A DNA stretch of 64,000 nucleotides from Rhabditoides inermis. Taxonomy: Eukaryota; Nematoda; Chromadorea; Rhabditida; Rhabditidae. The notes beneath the pieces are model-generated. The model was not told the origin of the DNA. It saw only the letters and a list, made by a program, of their open reading frames with translations, and did not search any database. Made by a program: the position numbers and the translations under genes. Location of the stretch: positions 506,001 to 570,000 of the forward strand of contig CAWZYM010000283.1 of the NCBI GenBank assembly GCA_963966185.1, given 5' to 3'. Below, one piece after another: positions 23,833-34,100 of the stretch; position 1 is the stretch's first letter, and the number at the start of each line of letters is the position of its first letter.

Positions 23833-24881
23833 AGAGTTCCTGGCTGACGAACACCTTCTCATTCTATGCACGTCATCTGACAGGTGAGGAGAGAGAGAGA
23901 GAGATAGTAGATGTAGCAAGTCCAAAGGTCGTATTTGCTCACCGACTTTACGAGCTTTTATCGCTACATTTGGCACACCCGGAATGGTATTGTTTGGAAA
24001 TATTGCACTGGGGTCAGTGAGAATGACATGCATTTGCAGCATTTGCACAGCGCCTCTTGTCTCTCGTTTTTTTTTGTGACATTTTGTGACATTGTGTCCG
24101 GCTCGCAACCTGATAACGAGCGTTGTGCGTTTATGCGAAACATGGGAAGTAGTTTTGGGAGAGATAGGACAATCTCGAGTCTTCGTAGGCTTCTGTTATA
24201 GCAACAACGGAAAAGTACAGTAGTATTTGGCTGCCTCATTGTTTGAATATGCATCTTTCGATAGTGGCGGGCCGGCGGGGGTTCCGGGTGGGTAGTGATA
24301 AGGGCTACTTGAACGTGATGTTTGCTCGCACTATTACAAGGGAAATCCCGAATCAGCAGAAATAAAGATAACATCTAGGGGGAAATTGCTTGATTGCATT
24401 ATGTCGAAATTCGATGCGCGTTGTGTGATTTTGGGGAAAGTGACGAGATTTGTTTTCAGGTGTGCTCCCGCTTTTCCTTCTCTTCACTGCTCCTTCTCCG
24501 TCTCCTCCTCCTCCTCCGACTTCTCCTTCTCCTCTTCGTTATGTATGTACGCGCGGGCGGTGCGCTCGCCTGCGCCGCCCCATCTACCGTATACCATTCA
24601 CCCGGCACCTACCGTACCCCCGGGAGCGACTACCGTACCCTCTATGGCAGTGCGCACCGCCCGCCGCGTCTTTGTGGTCTGCTTGATGTGATGCCGGTAT
24701 CTATCCCCCACCCTCTCCCCCCGTTTTATTGATTTATCGATTAAATGATTTCTGAGTTTTAGTAAGTTATATTAGGCGTGAGTGATGCAAAGCTGTTTCA
24801 CGTACTTTTCCTGATAGTGCAATTTGTGTGTCAATGTGACTGCTGCCGTATGCTGCGATTTTGTAATGTGATATTATTTAT
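23833..24881 (+). other. 3' region of the bZIP gene
   Basis: This holds the presumed 3' untranslated region. AATAAA at 24361-24366 is a candidate polyadenylation signal about 530 bases after the stop. Downstream of a TTTTCAG acceptor at 24460, the three frames give a Ser-rich, a Pro-rich and a Leu-rich peptide from one CTCCTC-rich tract. The Leu-rich frame looks like a membrane helix, but I find no donor that puts it in frame with the zipper exon. Confidence 0.4.
24361..24366 (+). terminator. Candidate polyadenylation signal AATAAA
   Basis: This is a canonical hexamer downstream of the bZIP stop. Another occurs at 25692-25697, beyond the MITE. Confidence 0.4.
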
Positions 24882-25441
24882 TAGTGTTGGGCAGGATTAA
24901 TCCAAATTTGGATTAATCGTGGATTAATCGGATTAATCGGATTAATCCGAATCTTAATCCAAAATCTTAGAAATTTCGGATTTCAGATTAATCCGAAATC
25001 CAAAATCCAGTTTTTTGGGGATTTGGATTAATCCAAAATCCAAAATCCAGAAATCCGGGTTTTGGATTTTGGATTAATCTACTCGTTTACAAATTGTTAA
25101 AATAATGTTGTTTTAAATGATGAAATTTCACTTTATTTGAGCTTTTAATCTATAACGGCGCCTTTGTAACTTTACAGAAACATCAAAAACACCAAATTAT
25201 ACTATTAGTAAGGCATAAAGATGCCAAAAAGACAATGTAAAACTTGGATTAATCCAAAATCCAAAGTTTGGATTAATCTGAAAACCAAAATCCAAAAATT
25301 TTGGATTTTGGGTTAATCCAAAACCCGAAATCCACAATTTTGGATTACGGATTAATCCAAAATCCAAAACCCTGAATATCTGGGATTTTGATTAATCCAA
25401 AATCCAAAATCCAACTCGGATTAGGATTTTGCCCAACACTA
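24882..25441. mobile_element. 560-bp hAT-type MITE with GGATTAATCC arrays
   Basis: The ends are inverted repeats TAGTGTTGGGCA / TGCCCAACACTA. The flanks carry the 8-bp direct repeat TTATTTAT (24874-24881 and 25442-25449), which fits hAT target duplications and their nTnnnnAn preference. There is no coding capacity. The outer 200 bases on each side consist of repeated GGATTAATCC and AAAATCC words in both orientations, so the element can fold extensively. A non-repetitive core lies at about 25080-25245. Confidence 0.8.
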
Positions 25442-26272
25442 TTATTTATTGTGAGATCCCGGTTTCCCCTTCTATTTTATGATATAGTGATAGTTCCAAA
25501 TGACTTACCCACCGAGTTTCTAAACTCGCCAACAATCCATAGTTATTCCAATCTGTATGTGTTTTTATAGCAGCCGTTTTTTGCATATATGCTTTGTGTG
25601 ATCTATTTCAGGGCGCAAGTTTTGAGAGATGCGTAGTGTTTTTGATGAGAAAGAGAGGTTTTATACGTTTTCCCCCTTTTTGTATGCTCGTAATAAAGTG
25701 TGACGATGGCTGGTTGGATAGTCGTTTTTTTTTTGGGAATGATGCAATACGGATATCGGGATATGATTGGCAATGTTTTGTGTTGCATTCGGGAGGACTG
25801 GATTCTGCATTGTGTCGGGACACTTTCACTCTATATCGATAATACCATAATTGGAGCGGGGGGTGACTCAATGCGAGAGAGGCATGGGGTAAACTAGATG
25901 CGCGCGCGCTGGGTTGGCAGACTGGTACGAGAGGAGAGAGAGAGAGAGAGAAAGAGGGAAGGAGAGAGAGAGAGAGAGGAGTGATTTAGAACCGTTCACC
26001 CGCATCGTTCATAACCCTGACACCCCGAGAGTTTGAAAGGTGCGATTTTGTAGTACTCGAGACTCTCCATTCAATTAGCCGCGATTATGTTTTGAAGTTT
26101 TTATTTGCGCGCGCTATTATTCTCGACTTGAGGTCACGTTGCCAGTTGACTCATCACAAAGCCGAAGATTGTTGATGTTTGTTTGTCGAATAGTGTTTTA
26201 GAGATTATGGTATTTGATTGCAGAGTAACTCCGAGGTCTGTCATTTGTGAAGTCACATTTCATTTTCCAAGA
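25442..26272. other. Intergenic region between the bZIP and Cys-rich genes
   Basis: I see no supported exon. It contains a (GA)n-rich tract at about 25930-25980. The last 200 bases lead without a strong acceptor to the ATG of the next gene. Confidence 0.5.
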
Positions 26273-26457
26273 ATGCGTGCCAGCGACGTGGTTTTCGTGG
26301 CTGTTTGTGTAGAGTGAGTTTTCATATTTTTTTAATGTTTCATCGTGTCTTCTTATTGACAAACTTGCATGTTCAGGCTAGTCGGCGCTCAGTTCATGGG
26401 ATCCACTCTCTACTCGGCGCTATCTGGATACGCAGACGCTGATATGTGCAGGTTAAT

Positions 26458-26503
<46 letters not shown>

Positions 26504-27145
26504 CTATCTCCGTTCTCATTGTCCCTCATTCCGCCGTGTTGACGTTATTGTAGACATGAAACATATGCGATAGTCAAGTTTTCTTTTTCTTATTTTTCTT
26601 TTTCCAGATACATCGCGTGTCCGTTCGGTCAGTACTGCTGGAACGGCAACTGCATCTCCGGCGGCAGCGCACTGGCGGCGAGGTACTGTCAACTGTCATT
26701 TGTCAACTGTCATTTGTCCATTGTCAATGTCAACTGTCATTTGTCCATTGTCAATGTCAACTGTCATTTGTCAACTGACAAATGTCACCGGCACTGTTTT
26801 GCTATCGGTTATCGATTGCGAGCTTACAAATAACTCTTACACAACTATCAACTGTCACTTGTCACCGACACTATTAGTCTGTTTTGCTATCGATTATCGA
26901 TCGCAAGTCGGTGGACAATCACATAACTCTCACTCTACTGTTAACTGTTTTCAAACTGTGAGCTGTCAATTGTCAGCGACACCATCGGTCAGTCGTCTGT
27001 TTTGCGTAATCGCTGATCGATTGCATAACGGAGTGTAGTGGACAGAGTGGTACAAAGCGGCTTGAAATGGAGGAGAGGGGTGATGATCGGCGAGGATTAT
27101 CCAAGTATTTGTAGTGGGGCAGATAGACAGAATGACCGACGCAAA

Positions 27146-27191
<46 letters not shown>

Positions 27192-30100
27192 AAGAGTGGT
27201 GTTGCGAATTTGAAAATAAGCGAATCGACTCGGCTAAATTACATTGAAGTATTTTATTAAATTGCCACAACGTGTTTCCTTTCCCTCCGCAAGAGCGACC
27301 TATACAAGTCGTTCTCTCGTTTCTCGTTACGACCATGCGTTGGCGTTCTGCGCGACGCTGAAAAATATATTTTTTTTCGCACATAAAGCGTTGTAAAAAT
27401 CTCCGGGCCGTCTTTGCCGGGAATCCTAATCCCGACAAGTCAGACGATGAGTAGTTCAGTTTTTTTTTTTAAAGTTTATGGTTTTTGTATATTCTCTGAT
27501 GGATTTCTGTGACAATGTTTGATAGAGGTATGTCATTTGAATCCGTTTATACGGAGATCTTGGGGGATATCATTAGGATTTTTTTTGAAATTCATGAAAT
27601 GTTATTATTAATTATTATATTAGTATGTTACTCTATTAGAGAAGTATATCATATGTCCCTATTCCTACTTCCTCACTCACCCAGAGAGGAATTGGCTCGT
27701 AGACGGCTTTTTCTTTTTCTCAAACACGAAGTAGGACAACGCGTTTCACGTTTGTAGTTATTGTAATAATATTCAATGTATATGACGTGATTCCCATTTT
27801 TGCGGATCTAAGAAAGTGTGAATGACCAATGACCTCACTCGAATGCTAGTCGCTTACCATTTTCCAATTTTGGTTTCCTTTACCGCTTGCGACAATGTCC
27901 TTACAGTCCCGGAATAATGGTGGTCTGTATGCGGTATCGTGAACTGCATGTATGTAGGTTTTCGCTAAAACATTATCATTGATCTATATAAAAAATTACG
28001 AGCACAAGCGAAAAAAAACGTACCTTGAAAGTGTTTTACTTTTTTGTATTTCAAGTATGTAGCCATTTCCGGACGTATGCCAGTGCGCGCTTGTTTCCAA
28101 GAAATCCGTGAGTTACCCCTAGTGCACTTCCAACAGGCTTATTCGGCTCCTCCTTATCGTCTCACAGTGAACGGCTCCGGACATCGATCGATAACAGTGA
28201 CGTACTTCTCTTCCGGTCGCGGGTGCCGCCGTCGCCCTTCAGTTCGATTTCGCTTTGTACCTTCTTTTCCTCCAATCGAGAATCCGCGCTTCGCCCTACT
28301 AGTGCACTCCCAACAGGCTTAATCGGCGTCGCCTTATCGTCTCACAGTGAACGGCCTCAATTCGAGAATCAGTTGATACTCCACAGAAACTCATCTCCGA
28401 GCGGCGGCGGCGGTGACTTTCATTGTCGTCGGTTGGTCATTCGAGGGAGCGCGGGAAGGGGCGACCGCTCGCGGGGACGGGAAAATGAGAAGTCCATCCG
28501 TGACTTGCAGAGAGTGCGAGAGAGAGGTCACCGTCCCTCCCACTCACCCTCCAGCTGACATAGAGTGTAATGCTCCGTAGTTTATTGTCTAATCTTCGTG
28601 CCCCTTGGATAGAAGCTAACCTCATGTTTCACATCACACATGTTTCAATAAAAATTAAAGCGACAGTCAAAATCAGCTAAACATTTTCGTGAGGGACAAA
28701 ACATACGGATTTAAATGTCGTTTAATTTTTTTCACAGCGAGCTCGGCATGGGTCCGATGTCGGCCGGCGGTGGGCTAGGAGCGTTGACAGGGGCGGCGGG
28801 TGAGAGAACTCTCTTTCTCTCTCTCTCTCCCTCTCTCGCTTTCTCTCTCTCTCTATCTTTCTCCCTCCTCCTCCCCCTTCTCCCCCTTCTCTGTCCTCTC
28901 ATTCTCTCTCTCCCTCCCTCTCTCCTCCCAACTAGCTCTCCATCTCCCATTTCAGCTCTCTACGGCGGCGCTGCTCCAATGGGCGGACTTGGAATGGGTA
29001 TGGGCGGAGTCGGAATGGGCGGAGTCTCGCCGATGGGCCCGGTCGGACCGGGCAGTCTGGGCATCAATGGTGAGTTGCAGGCACTATAGTCACAATGAAA
29101 TGTGTACAGTTTCTGACCTCACACAGCACACCAACCAAAACCATGGTTTACATATCGTACTGTTCATTCACAATACTTCGCCGCACAAATACAATAAAGT
29201 AATGACTTTGCACCTCACGCTTCACACTCGCACCTAGGCTGGCCGTCGTATCCTTACTCCTCCTTCTCCCCCTACTCCTCCTCCTACTCCTCCCCCTACT
29301 CCCCGCACCGCTACGCGCCCTATGCGTATTGGGGCATGTTCAGCGACTACCCGGGCAGTCGCGGAAAGCGGAGCACAGGTCGCACTCGCACGCTTTATTG
29401 ATTGGTTATTGATTGAGTTCTGTACAACGAATATATTAACCATAATGATGATAAGTGGATTATATACAGTTCATGAAACGTACATTGTATATTGATCGAT
29501 TATCGATTTCAGGGATGCAGCCGTGCAATCTGATGCAGCAGTGCTTCAACGGACAGATCTGTGTCAACGGGTAGACGAGCAAAGCGAGAAATCGATAATC
29601 GATCAATAACCATTCGATTGCAGCTACTGCGCCAAGAGCAATGTCGCCTTTTCGGGAAGTCAAGCGGCGCCGAGGGAACAGTGTGAGGAGAGAGAGAGAG
29701 AGAGAAAGATGGAGAGAGAGAGACCCTCCTTCAGCCTGTATCACGGGCGCGGTCTGTCCAGTCGGTCAGTACTGTATCAACGGTGTTTGTCTACAGAACA
29801 GCTACAGTAGCACGTTCGGTGAGTTACTGTTACTTTTTGGCACGTCTTTCTTGAAATGACATTGGTTTTCGGTCGCTACAATGACATAACCATTGTTTTT
29901 GAAACGTACCTGAAATCTGTGATAATGTTTTCGTATTTTATGCATTTCTAAAACATAAACAATAAGTATTGTTTGCACAAAATGGACTGATTTCTTGATT
30001 GAATTTTGCTGGCATTATACTCTATAGCATGGAAAACCGCCCAAAACCTTAATATCACCACGCCATCAATCAATATCACCACGCCATCAATCAATAACAA

Positions 30101-30214
30101 TCAATACTCCCCTTTTCAGCCTGTCACAACGGCATTTCTTGTCCGATGGGTATGATGTGTCAGTTGGGGAGATGCATCGCAAATGGACTGCCAATGCTGG
30201 GAAGAAAGAAGTGA
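26273..30214 (+). CDS. Secreted Cys-rich protein with CPxGxxC repeats and a Gly/Met- and Tyr/Ser-rich middle
   Basis: Ten exons join in phase: 26273-26313, 26377-26451, 26608-26682, 28738-28799, 28956-29069, 29238-29378, 29513-29570, 29624-29682, 29735-29818 and 30120-30214 (TGA). They total 804 bases and 267 residues. The first residues ([18 protein letters not shown]) look like a signal peptide, though an internal Glu weakens it. One Cys module ([13 protein letters not shown]) comes early. A Gly/Met-rich stretch ([14 protein letters not shown]) and a Ser/Tyr/Pro-rich stretch follow. Then RGKR, a likely furin-type site, precedes three more Cys modules ([36 protein letters not shown]). Modules of this C-P-x-G-x-x-C-x-x-G-x-C kind occur in many nematode secreted proteins of unknown role. 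A cuticle or extracellular matrix role is possible from composition but is inference. The intron at 26683-28737 is 2.05 kb. Confidence 0.75.
26684..26790 (+). repeat. TGTCAACTGTCATTTGTC minisatellite in an intron
   Basis: Short words TGTCAACTGTCATTTGTC and CATTGTCAATGTC are repeated several times just after the donor at 26683. Diverged copies of the same words, with TTTTGCTATCG(G/A)TTATCGAT blocks, continue to about 27010, suggesting a larger duplicated unit of about 90-100 bases. Confidence 0.7.
28119..28354 (+). repeat. Intronic 56-bp direct repeat, 180 bp apart
   Basis: CTAGTGCACTTCCAACAGG... to CTCACAGTGAACGG at 28119-28174 recurs at 28299-28354 with a few substitutions. It lies inside the large intron of the Cys-rich gene. 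No coding use is evident. Confidence 0.7.
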
Positions 30215-30460
30215 AAGACCTAACAAACATCCATCTCTCGTCTTTATTGCCTCTCGCCTCCGAACAGAGTGACAGTAATTGGCTTTCTCTCTCTTTTACT
30301 TTATTCTCATCTAATGATTCTCTTTCATTGTATATGTATTTCGTGTTTTTGATACCTAATGATAGGAACCGAGATACATATTTCATGTCATGTACACAGG
30401 TGTTGTTGTATATCATATTCACAAATTGTGTACTTTGTATAAAAATGCGCACTGATAATG

Positions 30461-30466
30461 AATAAA
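30461..30466 (+). terminator. Polyadenylation signal AATAAA
   Basis: This hexamer lies 247 bases after the stop of the Cys-rich gene, in an AT-rich context. It is the first canonical hexamer after that stop. Confidence 0.6.
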
Positions 30467-30809
30467 GTTAGTATCAAACTCATATTTTTAACCCACATAT
30501 ATGCAACACGAAACATGAAAAATAAGTACAGTTCCCAAACCTCAAATAGAATTATTTTGAATTTTTTCGAGCATTTTATCTGCGAGAGAGGAAAAAACGA
30601 GAGGGAAGATTAATATCCGCATGATGCGTCACTGACAGTGGTATCCACGCCACGTCAATACAACACACACTCTACAGCTTCTACGAGTATCCACTGCCAG
30701 TATACCACTACGAGGATCTAGTATCCACTCTAGTATCCAGTATCCAGTATCTACTGCCAGCCTGTTTTACATCCGGCACTGATAGAGTGACGGGTCGCGA
30801 AAACGGTTC
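30467..30809. other. Junction between unique sequence and the satellite
   Basis: There is no gene. At about 30685-30765 the words (TAG)TATCCA(C/G) and CTGCCAG are repeated in a degenerate way. Satellite homology starts abruptly at about 30809-30810 (ACAAGCACACGTTG). Confidence 0.6.
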
Positions 30810-30977
30810 ACAAGCACACGTTGTAGATGTTCACAGGTTGTTTTGCCTGAAACCAGAACACCCCGCTTTCCACGCGACCCGACTCCCACTCTGTACCCGA
30901 GAAGATTCTTCACAAAGTTCATCCTCACAAGTTCTTTTATTGGACACGTTTCACGCGAGATCAGTGCCGGGCATGGC

Positions 30978-31026
30978 GCCGAAACATTGCGCCGAAAACT
31001 CTTATTTTCGGCGCGAATGTTTCGGC
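30978..31026 (+). other. Representative satellite hairpin (one per monomer)
   Basis: GCCGAAACATT plus GCGCCGAAAA pairs with TTTTCGGCGC, one bulged G, and AATGTTTCGGC around a CTCTTA loop. That is 21 base pairs with a single bulge. The next bases, TTTCGGCAGCCGAAA, form a second small palindrome, and ACACGTGT follows. The structure recurs every 371 bases across the array. Confidence 0.85.
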
Positions 31027-31106
31027 AGCCGAAAGCACAGACACGTGTGCGTCCGCATATCTCACGCCATCCGAAGAATCGCATTCAACCTGTCTCTCTG
31101 GCTTTG

Positions 31107-31172
31107 TGGCTAGGGTGGTCGATGATTGTTTGCCAGGCGCGGGCTCGATTCCGGCTGCCATCAAAATTTTTT
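31107..31172 (+). promoter_or_regulatory. Representative tRNA-like A box, B box and T-run in the satellite
   Basis: TGGCTAGGGTGG (31107-31118) is close to the A-box consensus TRGCNNAGYNGG. GGCTCGATTCC (31142-31152) matches the B box GGTTCGANTCC at all but one position. T6 (31167-31172) follows 14 bases later. A four-of-five-pair T-arm-like stem surrounds the B box (GCGGG/CCGGC). The boxes are 23 bases apart, shorter than in normal tRNAs, and no acceptor stem is evident. The satellite may therefore derive from a tRNA-related sequence; transcription by RNA polymerase III is possible but unproven. Confidence 0.4.
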
Positions 31173-34100
31173 GCCGCATAACAAGCACACGTTGTAGATG
31201 TTCACAGGTTGTTTTGCCTGAAACCAGAACACCCCGCTTTCCACGCGACCCGACTCCCACTCTGTACCCGAGAAGATTCTTCACAAAGTTCATCCTCACA
31301 AGTTCTTTTATTGGACACGTTTCACGCGAGATCAGTGCCGGGCATGGCGCCGAAACATTGCGCCGAAAACTCTTATTTTCGGCGCGAATGTTTCGGCAGC
31401 CGAAAGCACAGACACGTGTGCGTCCGCATATCTCACGCCATCCGAAGAATCGCATTCAACCTGTCTCTCTGGCTTTGTGGCTAGGGTGGTCGATGATTGT
31501 TTGCCAGGCGCGGGCTCGATTCCGGCTGCCATCAAAATTTTTTGCCGCATAACAAGCACACGTTGTAGATGTTCACAGGTTGTTTTGCCTGAAACCAGAA
31601 CACCCCGCTTTCCACGCGACCCGACTCCCACTCTGTACCCGAGAAGATTCTTCACAAAGTTCATCCTCACAAGTTGTTTTATTGGACACGTTTCACGCGA
31701 GATCAGTGCCGGGCATGGCGCCGAAACATTGCGCCGAAAACTCTTATTTTCGGCGCGAATGTTTCGGCAGCCAAAAGCACAGACACGTGTGCGTCCGCAT
31801 ATCTCACGCCATCCGAAAAATCGCATTCAACCTGTCTCTCTGGCCTTGTGGCTAGGGTGGTCGATGATTGTTTGCCAGGCGCGGGCTCGATTCCGGCTGC
31901 CATCAAATTTTTTTTGCCGCATAACAAGCACACGTTGTAGATGTTCACAGGTTGTTTTGCCTGAAACCAGAACACCCCGCTTTCCACGCGACCCGACTCT
32001 CACTCTGTGCCCGATAAGATTCTTCACAAAGTTCATCCTCACAAGTTGTTTTATTGGACACGTTTCACGCGAGATCAGTGCCGGGCATGGCGCCGAAACA
32101 TTGCGCCGAAAACTCTTATTTTCGGCGCGAAAGTTTCGGCAGCCGAAAGCACAGACACGTGTGCGTCCGCATATCTCACGCCATCCGAAGAATCGCATTC
32201 AACCTGTCTCTCTGGCCTTGTGGCTAGGGTGGTCGATGATTGTTTGCCAGGCGCGGACTCGATTCCGGCTGCCATCAAAATTTTTTGCCGCATAACAAGC
32301 ACACGTGTAGATGTTCACAAGTTGTTTTGCCTGAAACCAGAACACCCCGCTTTCCACGCGACCCGACTCCCACTCTGTACCCGAGAAGAGTCTTCACAAA
32401 GTTCATCCTCACAAGTTGTTTTATTGGACACGTTTCACGCGAGATCAGTGCCGGGCATGGCGCCGAAACATTGCGCCGAAAACTCTTATTTTCGGCGCGA
32501 ATGTTTCGGCAGCCGAAAGCACAGACACGTGTGCGTCCGCATATCTCACGCCATCCGAAGAATCGCATTCAACCTGTCTCTCTGGCCTTGTGGCTAGGGT
32601 GGTCGATGATTGTTTGCCAGGCGCGGACTCGATTCCGGCTGCCATCAAAATTTTTTGCCGCATAACAAGCACACGTTGTAGATGTTCACAAGTTGTTTTG
32701 CCTGAAACCAGAACACCCCGCTTTCCACGCGACCCGACTCCCACTCTGTACCCGAGAAGAGTCTTCACAAAGTTCATCCTCACAAGTTGTTTTATTGGAC
32801 ACGTTTCACGCGAGATCAGTGCCGGGCATGGCGCCGAAACATTGCGCCGAAAACTCTTATTTTCGGCGCGAATGTTTCGGCAGCCGAAAGCACAGACACG
32901 TGTGCGTCCACATATCTCACGCCATCCGAAGAATCGCATTCAACCTGTCTCTCTGGCCTTGTGGCTAGGGTGGTCGATGATTGTTTGCCAGGCGCGGACT
33001 CGATTCCGGCTGCCATCAAAATTTTTTGCCGCATAACAAGCACACGTGTAGATGTTCACAAGTTATTTTGCCTGAAACCAGAACACCCCGCTTTCCACGC
33101 GACCCGACTCCCACTCTGTACCGGAGAAGAGTCTTCACAAAGTTCATCCTCACAAGTTGTTTTATTGGACACGTTTCACGCGAGATCAGTGCCGGGCATG
33201 GCGCCGAAACATTGCGCCGAAAACTCTTATTTTCGGCGCGAATGTTTCGGCAGCCGAAAGCGTGTGCGTCCGCATATCTCACGCCATCCGAAGAATCGCA
33301 ATCAACCTGTCTCTCTGGCCTTGTGGGTAGGGTGGTCGACGATTGTTTGCCAGGCACGGGCTCGATTCCGGCTGCCATCATTTTTTTTGCCGCATAACAG
33401 GCACACGTTGTAGATGTTCACAAGTTTTTTTTTGCCTGAAACCAGAACACCTCGCTTTCCACGCGACCCGACTCCCACTCTGTACTCGAGAAGATTCTTC
33501 ACAAAGTTCATCCTCACAAGTTGTTTTATTGGACACGTTTCACGCGAGATCAGTGCCGGGCATGGCGCCGAAACATTGCGCCGAAAACTCTTATTTTCGG
33601 CGCGATTGTTTTGGCAGCCGAAAGCACAGACACGTGTGCGTCCGCATATCTCACGCCATCCGAAGAATCGCATTCAACCTGTCTCTCTGGCCTTGTGGCT
33701 AGGGTGGTCGATGATTGTTTGCCAGGCGCGGGCTCGATTCCGGCTGCCATCAAAATTTTTTGCCGCATAACAAGCACACGTTGTAGATGTTCACAGGTTG
33801 TTTTGCCTGAAACCAGAACACCCCGCTTTCCACGCGACCCGACTCCCACTCTGTACCCGAGAAGATTCTTCACAAAGTTCATCCTCACAAGTTGTTTTAT
33901 TGGACACGTTTCACGCGAGATCAGTGCCGGGCATGGCGCCGAAACATTGCGCCGAAAACTCTTATTTTCGGCGCGAATGTTTCGGCAGCCGAAAGCACAG
34001 ACACGTGTGCGTCCGCATATCTCACGCCATCCGAAGAATCGCATTCAACCTGTCTCTCTGGCCTTGTGGCTAGGGTGGTCGATGATTGTTTGCCAGGCGC

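Noticed and set aside
24386..24732. Leu-rich frame as the transmembrane exon of the bZIP protein
   Set aside because: The hydrophobicity comes from a CTC/CTT tract, and no donor joins it in frame to the zipper exon.
27097..27438. Minus-strand 113-residue frame with a Leu/Ser tail
   Set aside because: Half of it is a translated (GA)n tract and it lies in an intron of the Cys-rich gene; no splice partners were found.
31107..31172. Functional tRNA gene in each satellite monomer
   Set aside because: The A-to-B spacing is too short and there is no matching acceptor stem; only tRNA-like promoter elements are supported.
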